Assembly: GCF_042477335.2 (NCBI RefSeq)
Contig: NC_091246.1
Span: forward strand, 15,869,001-15,933,000
Length of the DNA stretch: 64,000 nucleotides
Origin: Ovis canadensis
Lineage: Eukaryota > Chordata > Mammalia > Artiodactyla > Bovidae
Direction of reading: 5' to 3'
In this document: positions 1 to 11,605 of the stretch, in pieces
How positions within the stretch are numbered: the stretch's first letter is position 1
Layout: the number at the start of each line of letters is the position of its first letter
Made by a program: the position numbers and the translations under genes
The notes under the pieces: generated by a model
What the model was told of the DNA's origin: nothing
The model's input: only the letters and a program-made list of their open reading frames with translations
Database searches by the model: none

Positions 1-2255
1 ATCACATCGGTGATGCCATCCAACCATCTCATCCTCTGTCATCCCCTTCTCCTGCCTTCACTCTCAGTATGAGGGTCTTTTCTAATGAGTCAGTTCTTTG
101 CATCAGGTGGACAAAGTATTGGAGTTTCAGCTTCAGCATTAGTCCTTCCAGTGCAGATTCAGCACTAATTTCCTTTAGGATTGACTGGTTGGATCTCCTT
201 GCTGTCCAAGGGACTCTCAAAAGTCTTCTCCAAACCACAGTTCAAAAGCATCAATTCCTCGGTGCTCAGCTTTCTTTAAGGTCCAACTCTGACATCCATA
301 CAGGACTACTGGAAAAACCATAGATTTAACTAGATGGACTTTGTTGGCAAAGTAATGTCTCTGCTTTTGAATATGCTGTCTAGGTTGGTCATAACTTTTC
401 TTCCAAGGAGCAAACGTCTTTTAATTTCATGCAATCACCATCTACAGTGATTTTGGAGCCCAAGAAAATTAAGTCTCTCATTGTTTTCACTGTTTCCCCA
501 TCTATTTGCCATGAACTGATGGGACTGGATGCCATGAACTTCATTTTCTGAATGTTAGTTTTAAGCCAACTTTTTCACTCTCCTCTTTCACTTTCATCAA
601 GAGGCTCTTTAATTCTTCTTCACTTTCTGCCATAAGGGTGGTGTCATCTGCATATCTGAGGTGATTGATATTTCTCCCAGAAGTCTTGATTCCAGCTTGT
701 GTTTCATCCTTCACAGCATTTCTCATGATGTACTCTGCATATCAGTTAAATAAGCAGGGTGATGATATACAGCCTTGACGTACTCCTTGCTCAATTTGGA
801 ACCAGTCTGTTGTTCTGTGTCCAGTTCTAACTGTTGCTTCCTGACCTGCATACAGATTTCTCAGGAGGCAGGTCAGGTGGTCTGGTATTCCCATCTCTTT
901 CAGAATTTTCCACAGTTTATTGTGATCCACACAGTCAAAGGCTTTGGCATAGTCAATAAAGCAAAAATAGATGTTTTTCTGGAACTCTCTTGCTTTTTCC
1001 ATGATCCAGCGGATGTTGGCAATTTGATCTCCGGTTCCTCTGCCTTTTCTAAATCCAGCTTGAACATCTGGAATTTCACAGTTCATGTACTGTTGAAGCC
1101 TGGCTTGGAGAATTTTGAGCATTACTTTGCTAGCATGTGAGATGAGTGCAATTGTGTGGTAGTTTGAGAATTCTTTGGCATTGCCTTTCTTTGGGATTGA
1201 AATGAAAACTGACCTTTTCCAGTCCTGTGGCCACTGCTGAGTTTTCCAAATTTGCTGGCATACTGAGTGCAGCACTTTCACAGCATCATCTTTTAGGATT
1301 TGAAATAGGTCAACTGGAATTCCATCACCTCCACTAGCTTTGTTCATAATGATGCTTCCTAAGGCCCACTTGACTTCACACTCTAGGATGTCTGGCTCTA
1401 GGTGAATGATCACATCATCGTGGTTATCTGGGTCATGAGGATCTTTTTTGTACAGTTCTTCTGTGTATTCTTGCCACCTCTTCCTAATATCTTCTGCTTC
1501 TGTTAGGTCCATACAATTTCTGTCCTTTATTGAGCCCATCTTTGAATGAAATGTTCCCTTGGTATCTCTAATTTTCTTGAAGAGATCTCTAGTTTTCCTG
1601 TTCTGTTGTTTTCCTCTATTTCTTTGCATTGATCACTGAGGAAGGCTTTCTCATCTCTCCATGCTATTCTCTGGAACTCTGCATTCAAATGGATATATCT
1701 TTCCTTTTCTCCTTTGCCTTTGCCTTCTTTTCTTTTCACAGCTATTTGTAAGGCCTCCTTAGACAACCGTTTTGGCTTTTTGTATTTTTTTTCTTGGGGA
1801 TGGTCTTGATCACTGTCTCCTGTACAATGTCATGAACCTCCATCCATAGTTCTTCAGGCACTCTGTCTATCAGATCTAATTCCTTGAATCCATTTGTCAT
1901 TTCCACTGTATAATTGTAAGGGATTTGATTTAGGTCATACCTGAATGGTCTAGTGGTTTTCCCTACTTTCTTCAATTTAAGTCTGAATTTGACAATAAGG
2001 AGTTAATGACTGGAGCCACAGTCAGCTCCTGGTCTTTTTTTGCTGACTGTATAGAGCTTCTCCATCTTTGGCTGCAAAGAATATAATCAGTCTGATTTCT
2101 GTATTGACCATCTGGTGATGCCCATGTGTAGAGTCTTCTCTTGTGTTGTTGGAAGAGGGTGTTTGCTATGACCAGTGCGTTCTCTTGGCAAAACTCTATT
2201 AGCCTTTGCCCTGCTTCATTCTGTACTCTAAGGCCAGATTTGCCTGTTACTACCT
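1..2255 (-). mobile_element. BovB (RTE-type) LINE, antisense, truncated at the window edge
   Basis: The minus strand reads through BovB pol: endonuclease tail around 2250-1980, linker, then reverse transcriptase from about 1440 to 540. The LRYADD catalytic motif is present (YADD codons at 643-654), as are AFDCVDHNKLW and GVRQGC motifs near 960-790. The C-terminal and 3' region continues to position 1, so the element's 3' end lies outside the window. Stops and frameshifts split the ORF into at least four pieces (1742-1975, 1527-1766, 742-1629, 541-726), so it is not active. The 5' end is truncated inside the endonuclease near 2255, where L1 sequence begins. Confidence 0.93.
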
Positions 2256-3352
2256 GTTCTCTATCTTTTCCCTCTTCTGCCCATGTATTCTCAAAACATA
2301 ATCAGAGTGATATAATGTATCTGTAATTCCTTCACCCCATCCCACCCTCAAGCTTCTGATAACCAACAGTCTACTCTCTTGTTTGAGTTCAGCTTTTTTA
2401 GACTTCACATATAAGTTAAATCATACAGTACTTGTATTTATCTGATTTATCTTTGCCTTAGCATAATGCCTTGGGATGCATTCACGGTGTTGAAGAGGGC
2501 AGAATGTCCTTCTTTCTCGTGGGTGAACAATATTCTACTGTATGTGTATACCACATCATCTTTATCCATTCATTCACTGGCGAACACGTGGGTTGTTCCT
2601 ACCAGTGGGTTGTTTCTATCTTGGCTGTTGTGAATAAGCTACAATAAACAAGAGAGTGCAGCTATACTTTTTGATATCCTGTTTTCATTTCCTTTGAGTA
2701 TATAACCAGAATTGGTGTTTCTGAGTCATATGATAGCTCTACACTGTTTTCCACTGTGGCTCTACCAATTTACTTTCCCATCAACGGCGAACAAGTTTTC
2801 TTCCTTCTCGACAGTCTTGCCAGCACCTGTTATCTGTTGTATTTTTTATAACAGACATTCTAACAGGTGTGAGGTGATAGCTCATTGTGGTTTTGATTTG
2901 CATTTTCCTGATGATTAGTGGACAACAGAGGATGAGATGGCTGGATGGCATCACGGGCTCGATGGATGTGAGTCTGAGTGAACTCCGGGAGATGGTGATG
3001 GACAGGGAGGCCTGGCGTGCTGCGATTCACAGGGTCGCAAAGAGTTGGACATGACTGAGAGGCTGAACTGAACTGAACTGATGATTAGTGATGTTGAACA
3101 CCTTTTCATGTACCTGTTGGCCAATTGTATATCTTGGAAAAATGTCTGTTCAGTTTTTCTGCCCATTTTCTCATTGGATTGCTTTTTGCGTTCTGTTTTT
3201 CTTTTGTTATTAAGTTGTGTGAGTTACTTTTATGTTTTGGATATTAACCCCTTAACTGATATGCGATCTTCAAATGTTTCCTCCCATTCTGTATGTTATT
3301 TTCTCATTTTGCTTATTTTGCTATGCAGGAGCTTTTTAGTTTGATGCAGTTC
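2256..3352 (-). mobile_element. L1 LINE, 3' segment (antisense), interrupted
   Basis: The minus strand matches the end of L1 ORF2 and the 3' region. Recognisable peptides include FFQDIQLANRYMKRCSTSLI encoded near 3166-3081, and the plus strand carries the antisense of the ORF2 terminus at 2550-2720. The segment is interrupted at 2921-3077 by a short BovB tail. It abuts an oppositely oriented L1 segment at about 3353, making one rearranged copy. Its own 3' end was cut or overwritten by the BovB at 2255. Confidence 0.8.
2921..3077 (+). mobile_element. 5'-truncated BovB tail with target-site duplication
   Basis: About 157 bp matching the last part of BovB, ending in ACTGA repeats (GAACTGAACTGAACTGA). 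It is flanked by a perfect 13-bp duplication, CTGATGATTAGTG, at 2908-2920 and 3078-3090, and sits inside the older L1. The perfect duplication implies a fairly recent insertion. Confidence 0.85.
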
Positions 3353-4048
3353 CGCTTGTTGACAGCCAAAGCAAACCTGAAAAAGAACAGCAAAGCCAGA
3401 GGCGTTCTACCTCCTGATTTCAAACTATACTGCAAATACAGCGATTAAAACAGTGTGCATGCCTCGTTACTGAGTCGTGTCTGATTCTTTGCAATCTTAT
3501 GGACGGTAGCCCGCCAGGCTCCTCTGTCTTTGGGATTCTCCAGGCAAGAATACTGAAGTGGGTAGCCATTCCCTTCTCTAGGGGATCTTCCCAACTCAGG
3601 GACTGAACCCATGTCTTCTGCACTGCAGGTGGATTCTTTACCATCTGAGCCACCAGGGAAAACCCAATTAAAACAGTATAGTATTGGCATGAAAATAGAC
3701 ACATAGACCAGTGGAACAAAACAGAGAACCAATGACTAAACCTCTACATGTAAGGTCAACTAATATACGACAAGGATTCAAGAATATTCAATAGGGGAAG
3801 GATAGTATCATCAATAAACGGTGTTGAGAAAACTGGATAACCACGAACAGAAAATAACACTAGGGCACGATCCAACACCACTCACAAAAATTAACTTGAA
3901 ATGGATTAAAGACTTCAACTTAACATCTGAACCATAAAATTCCAAGAAGTAAACAGGGGTGAAAGCTCCTTGACATTGGTCTTGGCGATGATTTTCTGAA
4001 TATGACAATGAAAGCACAAACACCAAAAGCAAAAATCAACAGGTAGGC
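3353..4048 (+). mobile_element. L1 LINE, 5' segment in inverted orientation
   Basis: Plus-strand L1 ORF2 sequence, ending around codons for MTMKAQTPKAKINR near 4046. In L1 ORF2 this position directly precedes the start of the adjacent minus-strand segment (ELHQTKKLLHSK region near 3340). The pair therefore has the arrangement expected of 5' inversion (twin priming). The segment is full of stops and is interrupted by a Bov-tA SINE at 3455-3666. Confidence 0.78.
3455..3666 (-). mobile_element. Bov-tA SINE in L1
   Basis: The reverse complement has the tRNA-like head (CCCTGGTGGCTCAGATGG) and the shared BovB-derived tail (GAGTCGGACACGACTGAG-like). It is flanked by a perfect 11-bp duplication ATTAAAACAGT at 3444-3454 and 3667-3677. 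Confidence 0.93.
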
Positions 4049-4084
4049 TCAAAAGCTTGTTCAGAGCAAGAGAATGAGCCTTTA

Positions 4085-4397
4085 AAATTTTGGAGGGGCT
4101 GTACTGGGTCTTTGTTGCTTTGTGTGGGCTTTCTCTGGTTGCAGCGAGTGGGGGATACTCTCTAGTTGTGGTGTGATGGCTTCCCATTCCAGTGGCTTCT
4201 CTTATTGCAGAGCGTGGGCTCTAGAGTGCATGGGCTTCAGTTGTCAAAGCTTGCAGGCTCTAGAGTAGGGGCTGAGTAGCTGTGGCTCATGGGCTCAGCT
4301 GCCCCACAGCATGTGGAATCCTCCCAGGCCAGGGATCAAACTTGTGTCCCCCACATTGACAGGCAGACTCAACTGCTGGACCGCCAGGGAAGTCTTG
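4085..4397 (-). mobile_element. CHR-2-type tRNA-derived SINE, antisense
   Basis: The minus strand starts GACTTCCCTGGCGGTCCAG and continues through the GATCCCTGGCCTGGGAGG-like body and the long variant's gene-poor tail to about 4090. This is the tRNA-derived SINE of cetartiodactyls with a 3' extension. Confidence 0.8.
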
Positions 4398-5025
4398 AGA
4401 ATAAGGGTCTTAAAAATGAATTCATTCATCTTCCAATCCAGGTTATTTCACGCTCAAATCCTCCCCACAGTCTAGAGCAGGATCCATGTCCAAGAGCAGC
4501 AGCAGCACATCCATAAACCTTCATAATATGTGGGTTCGGTTGCCTTTTGATTTGAGGACATAGACCAGGAAATCTGCAGACACAGTTCCCTGAGGCCTGA
4601 TTGGAGTCGGTCATGAGAGCAGATACGGGTGGCACTGAGCCCCAGGTCCCAGTGACAGAGGCACCCGCGTGTTCTTCAGGAAGCGTATCTGCCAAATGCC
4701 CTCCAAAGCACGAGGTTCAGAGCAGGGCACCCTCTCCAGGGTCTGAGAGTGATGATGGAGCCGTCACCAGGGGCAGGACAACACTGGTCCTCGGCCATTC
4801 CTCCTTCCCAGTCTGTACAGCTGGCAGAAAGGTCATTCCCTTCCCTCTGCTCTGGATAAACTGCCTAAGGATGGGCATGGTAGTATCTCACGGGAGCTCT
4901 GAGCCTTTGGAAAAATCCCTTCTCTTTGAGGATCATGAAGAGTGCTGGTGCTTCGAACAAACTCTGGTTACCAGTGGTGGGGAGCAATCCAGGGGTGGGA
5001 AAGTGGGAGGTACAAACCTCTGAGT
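4398..5025. other. Intergenic, no gene or repeat recognised
   Basis: An open frame of about 140 codons (4601-5023, plus) has no ATG at its start, no family resemblance and no splice context I can support. I treat it as chance. Confidence 0.5.
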
Positions 5026-5165
5026 GTGAGGCAGGCTCAAGGATGTGTTGTACAACATAGAGCAGGACAGGTGCAGGACAATACTGGTAGGTCTATCAGT
5101 ATTTTGTGATAACTGTAAGTGGAGAGCAACTTTTAAAATTGTGTGAAATTTAAATAATTTTTAGA
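5026..5165 (+). mobile_element. L1 3'-region fragment
   Basis: The stretch around TTGTACAACATAGAGCAGG and the following ATAACTGTAAGTGGAG-like sequence resembles degenerate artiodactyl L1 3'UTR. It is short and diverged, so assignment is tentative. Confidence 0.4.
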
Positions 5166-5414
5166 GTGCTGGTGCTTTGGTTTCATATTATTGTGTTGCC
5201 TCTCACCTCCAAACCTACTCTTCTCCATTTTTCTTTATGATGCTGAGGCTGGGAGCCTGCAAACTTCCCTTCTGCTCAGCCAGTTGGTTCTCTTGATGGC
5301 AAGTTCTGTCCACAGGGGGCGCTAGAGGGGAGGGGCGCGCTCCTTCCAGCCTGCCTCCTGCTGGGGTCAATCACCCAGACTTGCTTCTGGAACGCAGGTG
5401 TGACTGTTTCTCCT

Positions 5415-5637
5415 GTTGCTGTTGTTGTTTAGCCCCTAAGACATGTCTGGCTTTTTCTCGGCCCCATGGAATGTAGCCCGCCAGGCTCCTCCGTCCATAG
5501 GATTTCCCAGGCAAGAATACTGGAGTGGGTTGCCAATGCCTTCTCCAGAGGATCTTCCCCATCCAGGGACTAAACCTGTGTCGATCTCCTGCATTGCAGG
5601 GGGATCCTTTACCACTGAGCCACCAGAGAATTTGGGT
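5415..5637 (-). mobile_element. Bov-tA SINE, antisense
   Basis: The reverse complement starts TCTGGTGGCTCAGTGG and shows the GGAAGATCCTCTGGAGAAGG and CCAGTATTCTTGCCTGG blocks. It ends in GTTGTTGTTTAG-type tail at about 5420. Confidence 0.9.
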
Positions 5638-5683
5638 TGCTGTTTCCTAACACAGGTAATTGTGTCTACCTCAGATAACTCAG

Positions 5684-5950
5684 AGAAGGCAATGGCACCC
5701 ACTCCAGTACTCTTGCCTGGAAAATCCCATGGGCGGAGGAACCTGGTAGGCTGCAGTCCATGGGGTTGTGAAGAGCTGGACAGGACTGAGCGACTTCCCT
5801 TTCACTTTTCACTTTCATGCATTGGAGAAGGAAATGGCAACCCACTCCAGTGTTCTTGCCTGGAGAATCCCAGGGATGGGGAGCCTGGTGGGCTGCTGTC
5901 TATGGGGTCGCACAGAGTCAGACATGACTGAAACGACTTAGCAGCAGTAG
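5684..5950 (+). mobile_element. BOV-A2 SINE (dimeric) with target-site duplication
   Basis: Two related monomers: GAGAAGGCAATGGCACCC followed by the GAAGGAAATGGCAACCCAC half, ending CTTAGCAGCAGTAG. A perfect 12-bp duplication CAGATAACTCAG lies at 5672-5683 and 5951-5962. Confidence 0.94.
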
Positions 5951-6029
5951 CAGATAACTCAGCACCAGCACTGGCCAGCACTCCCTGCTCAGGGAACTGT
6001 GTTGCAGCTCCACGGGGCCCCTCTTTTGA

Positions 6030-6181
6030 GGTTCTTTAAAAATTTTATTTATCTATTTATTGAGCTGCATGTGAACTTTTCATTGCAGCATCTGGGCTCT
6101 ACTTCCCTGACCAGGGATCAAACATGGGCCCCCTTCATTGGCAGCATGGAGTTTTAGCCACTGAACCACTAGGGAAGCCCC
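6030..6181 (-). mobile_element. CHR-2-type SINE, antisense
   Basis: The reverse complement begins GGGCTTCCCTAGTGGTTCAG and includes the GATCCCTGGTCAGGG box. It is preceded on the plus strand by a run of nine or more C at 6178-6188. Confidence 0.8.
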
Positions 6182-6365
6182 CCCCCCCTCCTCTGAGTTT
6201 TTAGGTTTTAATAGTTACAGCATCTTCCTTTTGTTCCCTCCACTCTAGAGGTCCACTCTTGTAATTGCTTCCTGGAATTGCTACCTCTGTAATTTCTTAG
6301 AGTTTTTCTTTTTTAATTACCTCGTTAACCATTCTCTGTGTTAAATGCAGTCTTCACATAAGGTG

Positions 6366-6680
6366 TTGTTATGGATTGAATGTGTCCCTCCACCGCCTCA
6401 AATTCACATACTGAAATCCTAATTTCCAACATGATGGAATTAAGTGGTGGGCTCTTTGGAAGATGCTTAAGGTCATGAGGGTTGAATCCTTATCTATGGG
6501 ATTAATGCCCTCATAAAGGAGACCCACAGGGCTCCTTAACCCCTTCTGCCAGGAAACAAGATCTCAGGAGACATGGGATCTGCCAGAACCTTAACTTTGG
6601 CCTTCCCAGCCTCCAGAACTATGAGAAATAAGTATTCATTTTTCAAGCCACCCAGTCTGTGGCATTCTGTTATAGCAGTC
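6366..6680 (+). mobile_element. MaLR/MLT1-like LTR remnant
   Basis: It starts TGTTATGGATTGAATGTGTC and ends with CCAGCCTCCAGAACTATGAG followed by a degenerate AATAAA-like signal and the CACCCAGTCTGTGGCATTCTG tail. This matches the layout of mammalian ERVL-MaLR solo LTRs. The exact subfamily is uncertain. Confidence 0.6.
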
Positions 6681-9110
6681 CAGCTGGCTTCTGTCTCCCA
6701 TTTGGGCCCCGACTGGTGCGGGTTTAAATCTCAGCCTAACTCTTCCTAGCTGTGAGGTTCTGTTAGTTGACTTAAGTTATGCTGTGGTAACAAAATAACC
6801 CAAACTGCAGTGGCTGACAACAGAGGTTCGTTTTGTACTCGGGCCCAGACTGGTCATTCTTGGTCATAGCCCTGGGATCCAGGCTGAAGGAACAGCCCCC
6901 ATCAGAGACGTTGCCATTTGTGCAGCAAAGCAATAAAGGAAGATGATGGGATCAAGAGAGACTTTGACTTGAATATTGCACGTGCCGTTTCTCCTGCATT
7001 ACATTGGCTAAAGCAGGTCACACGGACAAGTCCAACATCAATGGGGTCAAAAGTGCTACCTTCCATAAGGAGGGGCTCTGTAAGGGAGGAGTTCAAATAT
7101 TTTAAACAATAATACATCCAAGAGTGTACATCCCCAGGTGGTAGGGTGGGCTGGTCTAGGAGCACTGAGTACTGTGGGGTCTGTGTGTGAATTAAAGAGC
7201 CTGTCTTTAAAGCACTGTCCTCTGGAAGCTGGCTTCTGTAGTGTGTCCCTCCCCCAGGGGTGACACTGAAGGCAGACAGCCTCCCATTCTGAAAAATGCC
7301 CTGGGAATCTAGTATCAGCAGCAGCAGTTAACGCTGCATCCCTCAACACTTACTGAGAATTTCAACATAGTGCTGGACCGAGAGTCCAGTGGGGGCCACC
7401 TCGAGCAGCCAGCCCTCTCCCAAGCACATACACAGAGGCAGGCAACAGTGGCCTGCTCCCCACAGGAGGCAGCAAGGATGCCCCAGGGCTCCCAATGGGG
7501 TCAAAACCCCACCTCCGGGATTCTGAGTTGATCAGAATAAGGGAAACCAGGAAGTGGGGGACTTCTTCATAAGCAGCCTTGGAATCATTCCATTTGAATT
7601 CTTAAAAGAATTCTGACTTTATTTGTAAATCCAGCTATTAGTTATTTGTTCTGGTTTATCTCTCACATTGAAATTGGATTTTTTTTCTGAGTACATAAAT
7701 AACATGATGATTTTTAATAATTAGAACTATTCATATAAATATCTGGACCAAAAAAAGTCACCTAAAACCTCTAAGCATTAACGCTGGTGATTAGTTTTCT
7801 TGTACCTCTTTACACATTCATATACACACAGGTACATGTAAATTTTCATAAATGAGAAGGTATCATTAATTTTTTAAATTATCAACCAGTTTCACTGCCA
7901 TCCCCCAACCCGTCCATGCCCCACTAGCGATCCTTGTTCCCTTTCTGGTAGATGGCCTTCCTCTCCCCCACACCCATACAGTCCTGTACAGTGTATTATC
8001 TGTGCTCTACTGGTCTTTGTTTTAAAAAATGAGATCACCCATTTCCTTGCATCTTCTGTCTGTCAGCAGTACCCATGGAAATCCCTGTGGGTCACCGGGA
8101 AGGGCTCCAGCTCCTCGTAAACGTCTGCTTACTCTTCTATGGCAAATTGTGTTAAGCTGGAATTTCTCCACCTACTTTCTCCAAGGACGTGGATCTTTGC
8201 AGAGGCGGAGGAATTCGGAAGACTCCCTGGGAAGACAGTGTGGTTCAGGGGCAGCCCAGGAACTGTGGAGATCTGAGGACTAGTTTTCTCAGTTCCAGCT
8301 GAGGCTAGATTATGGGGAAAGAGCCTTTCGGATAATGATAGTGGTGATGTTGCTGCTGATAGCAATGGCCATCATTTGCATTTATTGATTTTGACTTTAT
8401 TACTGATTTTATTGTTTTTTTTTTCTAAGCTTATTTTTTCAGCAACGAAAGTCTTTCACGCTTCAAAACATATGCAGGGCACGCGGTGAAAAATCCCCTT
8501 CCAGTTCCTGTCTCTTAGTCATCCAGTTCCTCACCCCATCAAAGACCACAGTTGCTGGCTTCTTCTATGGGTACTTTACAAATTAGAAATAATTTTGATT
8601 TTCTTTATACCATCTACTCCTCCACCACGCAAAGCAGTAGGACAAACCCCATCCAGCGCTACAGATGAGGAAGACAAGGCCAAGATTCGGACAGGACACT
8701 ACCCAGCCCAGGATCCCCGTGGGTCAGACCCCAGGGCTACTCGGCTGGCGGTCTGCAGGTTGAGTGAGCTCTCCCCATGGCTCAGTGAAAGGGAGCCGAT
8801 CAGAAACCCTTCTCTAGAGTGAAATGTATCACTGTAGCAAGCCTGGGTTTTTCTACCCTGAGGCTTTTTCCCCCCTTAACACAGAGAGCTGACTCCCCGA
8901 GCAGCGGGATGTGGCTGAGCCAAGGCCTGTCCGCCTACGTCCTTGCAGCTGGAGCTCCTGGGAAGGCCCATGCTTGTGCAGCTGGGCCTCTGCGCCTTCA
9001 CTCTCTCTGCCCGGGAACCTACCTCCAGGGCTTCAGGACAGAGGCTGCCTGTTCCTGCGTCTGTTTTGCTATCTCAGCCGGCAAGCCCCTCCTGCTGCCC
9101 CTTGATAAAA
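6681..9110. other. Intergenic, mostly unassigned
   Basis: No coding exon or RNA gene recognised. 7600-7880 is AT-rich. 8655-8755 contains ACAGATGAGGAAGACAAGGC, resembling a MIR core. The remaining sequence has no feature I can support. Confidence 0.5.
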
Positions 9111-9114
9111 ATCC

Positions 9115-9260
9115 CCTGATACTCAGTTGAGAAAGAGCACCTGGGTGCTCCTAGGCATCATCCACCTGGTCCTTTCAACAAGCTTGTGAGACAGGCCCGA
9201 GGAAGTGGAATGCGTCTCAGAGACGCCAAGTGACTTGCCCTAGATGCCACAGCATGCAGG
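9115..9260 (+). repeat. MIR SINE fragment
   Basis: The CAAGCTTGTGAGACAGGC and AGTGACTTGCCCTAGATGCC blocks correspond to the MIR core (counts of the form CCCTGTGAGGTAGG and AAGTAACTTGCCC...). It is old and diverged. Confidence 0.6.
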
Positions 9261-9639
9261 TGGCCCCACTGGGACATCAACTAAGGCTTTCTCCAGGCAG
9301 TGCTCATGCCTGGTCTGCCATTCCAGGCCACCTCCTGGATGGCCCATGCCCTTGGCTTCTGCCTCCAGTGCCCAAGCAGGATTATGCAGAGGTCTTAGGC
9401 ATGGGGATCAGCAGACAGGCCTTGAGGGCTGGCTTTGCACTTGCTAACTCTACCATTTAGGGCATGTTCCTAATTCCTTTAAATTCTGCACAGCTGAAAA
9501 GTGGAGATGCTAAGATTTCACTCCTAAGGCCATGAGAGGTCACAGCACGAAACAAGAACATGAGGCCGTGCACACGGCACACTCATCTCAGGACTGCACT
9601 GGATGTAAGGAGCAAAGGCTGTGGATGATGATTTTAAAA
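9261..9639. other. Intergenic, nothing recognised
   Basis: No gene, repeat or motif that I can support in this stretch. Confidence 0.5.
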
Positions 9640-9785
9640 CTCACTTATTGGGGAGTTCTGTGACATTCTAGCGGCTAGGACTCCACCCCTCCACTGCAGG
9701 GTGGCACAGGTTCAATCCCCACCAAGATCCCACAAGCCACACATCATGGCCAGAAATAAAAAAAATCAACCAAACAAAAAAGCCC
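9640..9785 (+). mobile_element. CHR-2-type SINE
   Basis: Diverged tRNA-derived SINE: GCGGCTAGGACTCCAC, GGTTCAATCCCCACC (B-box-like) and ACATCATGGCCAGAAATAAA tail. Confidence 0.65.
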
Positions 9786-10579
9786 TTCCTCATTAGATCC
9801 AGTTCTCCTCCCTTGCTCTCAGCCAACAGGTCTAGACTCCCCAGTCTTTGAGTGTGGGGCACTGTTCTGCACAGAATGGTCGAAATTTTGAGCTGGGCCT
9901 TACAGGATGACTAGTCAGACAAGCAAGAGAGAGGTTGCCAAGACCAGTAGGTGTGAGAGTACTGGGTTTTCCAAAAATGATGGCTCTTCCCATGTGTCTG
10001 GACCTTGCAGGTGGCCTGAGGGGATGCAAGGAGAGATAAGCCTAAAGAGGTAAAGAGGGACCAACGCAGCGAGCAATGGATAATAAAACTGGATTATGGC
10101 TTGGAGGGTCCATGATGGGGGTCAAACCAGACCTCTAAGTCTGAGGCTATTTTAAGCAGGATGGAAAAAACCCCAGAACTTTCTGGGTGCTTCCAGCTAC
10201 CCCACAACTGATTGGCAGCAAGAACAATATTTTTGTTGTTGGGTGAACTCATCTGTTTTTCTTCCCAATTGTAAGTTCCTTATGGATAATTCTGTTTTCC
10301 CTAGATTTACCCATCCACCCTTCCCATTGCTAGGGTGGTTTCAGGTGAAGATGATCTTTTCTGAATTTGAGAGCAGAAACACTTAGGAACATGCAATTGT
10401 AAAGTCAGAAAGGTTTTGATTACTGGTATGAAAGAAGGATTAGATTAGAATAAGAAAAAAAACAAAACAGATAGCTGCCTCTTAGCTTGGCCTGTCTGCA
10501 ACACAGCAAAACAGATTTAGTTTCTTACTAAAACCAAGGGAGAAAAATTCTCTAAAGTTTATAATGAACAAGAAATAGT
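9786..10579. other. Intergenic, nothing recognised
   Basis: No gene or repeat assignment that I can support. Open frames here are short and without family resemblance. Confidence 0.5.
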
Positions 10580-10925
10580 ACAGGGACTTCCCTGATGGTC
10601 CAAGTGGTTAATAAGAGTCCATGCTTCCAATGCATGGGGCATGGTTTTGATCCCTGATAGGGCTTCCCTAGTGCCTCAGATGGTGAAGAATCTGCCTGCA
10701 AGGCAGGAGAGCCAGGTTTGATTTCTGGGTCAGGAAGATCCCCTGGAGAAGGGAACAGCTACCCACTCCAGTATTCTTGCGTGGAGAATTCCATGGACAG
10801 AGGAACCTGGCAGGCTATAGTCCATGGGGTCGCAAAGAATCGGACACGACTGAGCGACTAACACTTTCAGTTCCTCAGGGAATTAAGATCCACATGCTGT
10901 GTGGTGTGCCCAAAACAATAGCAAG
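10580..10925 (+). mobile_element. CHR-2-type SINE split by a nested Bov-tA
   Basis: The outer element occupies 10580-10660 (GGGACTTCCCTGATGGTCCA...TTTGATCCCTGATA) and resumes at about 10867-10925 (CAGGGAATTAAGATCCACAT...GTGTGCCCAAAAC). The break lies in the B-box region. The order gives relative age: CHR-2 first, Bov-tA later. Confidence 0.85.
10661..10866 (+). mobile_element. Bov-tA SINE nested in CHR-2
   Basis: Complete element from GGGCTTCCCTAGTGCCTCAG to GGACACGACTGAGCGACTAA, same orientation as its host SINE. Confidence 0.93.
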
Positions 10926-11154
10926 AGATGGTCCACAGAAAAGAATAGCATGATATCTGTAATTTCTAACTGTATGTTTATGACATGCACCAGCACTTAC
11001 TTTGACAGGCCATCTTCATTTTATTTTTACGGACATAAACGTGTTTCTAAGCATAACCTAGTTTCCCCAGGCCTCGCCAAACTGTGGGTAGTCTTGGGGT
11101 TACATTGAATAGTAATAACTTAATTTTTTCAGTTTATGCCAGTAATAAGCAAAA

Positions 11155-11605
11155 TAATGCACCCTTCCCCCCAACCCAGATGTTCACATCCTAATCACCA
11201 GATACTGTGAATGTTAGTCATATGGCAAAGGGGAATTAAGGATGCTAATCAGTTGACTGTAGGATAAGGAGCTAATCCAGGCAGGCCCAGTGTAATTAGA
11301 GGGTTCAGATAAGAGGGAGACATGAGAGTCAGTTGAAGGGGTAGATGTGACAATGGAAGCAGAGCCCTGAGTGATGTGGCCGCAAGCCAAGGAATGTGGG
11401 CAGCCTATGGAAGATGGAAAAGGCAAGGGAAACAGATTCTCCCTTGGCACCTCCAGAGAGAAACACAGCCCTGTCAACACCCTGATTTGTGCTCCGTGGG
11501 ACCCCTGGACCTCCAGAACTGTAAGATAATAAATCTGTGTTGTTTTAAGCTGCTAATCTTGTGGGGATCTGCTGCAGCTGAAATGGGAAACTAATCTAAT
11601 ACCTT
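11155..11605 (+). mobile_element. MaLR/MLT1-like LTR remnant
   Basis: Shares a layout with the copy at 43125-43640: GGGAATTAAGGATGCTAATC near the start, GAATGTGGGCAGCCTATGGA in the middle, CTCCAGAACTGTAAGATAAT with an AATAAA near the end, and GGGAAACTAATCTAATACC at the edge. Family assignment is tentative. Confidence 0.6.

Noticed and set aside
4601..5023. 140-codon plus-strand frame
   Set aside because: Non-ATG start and no similarity I can recognise; the flanks are repeats.
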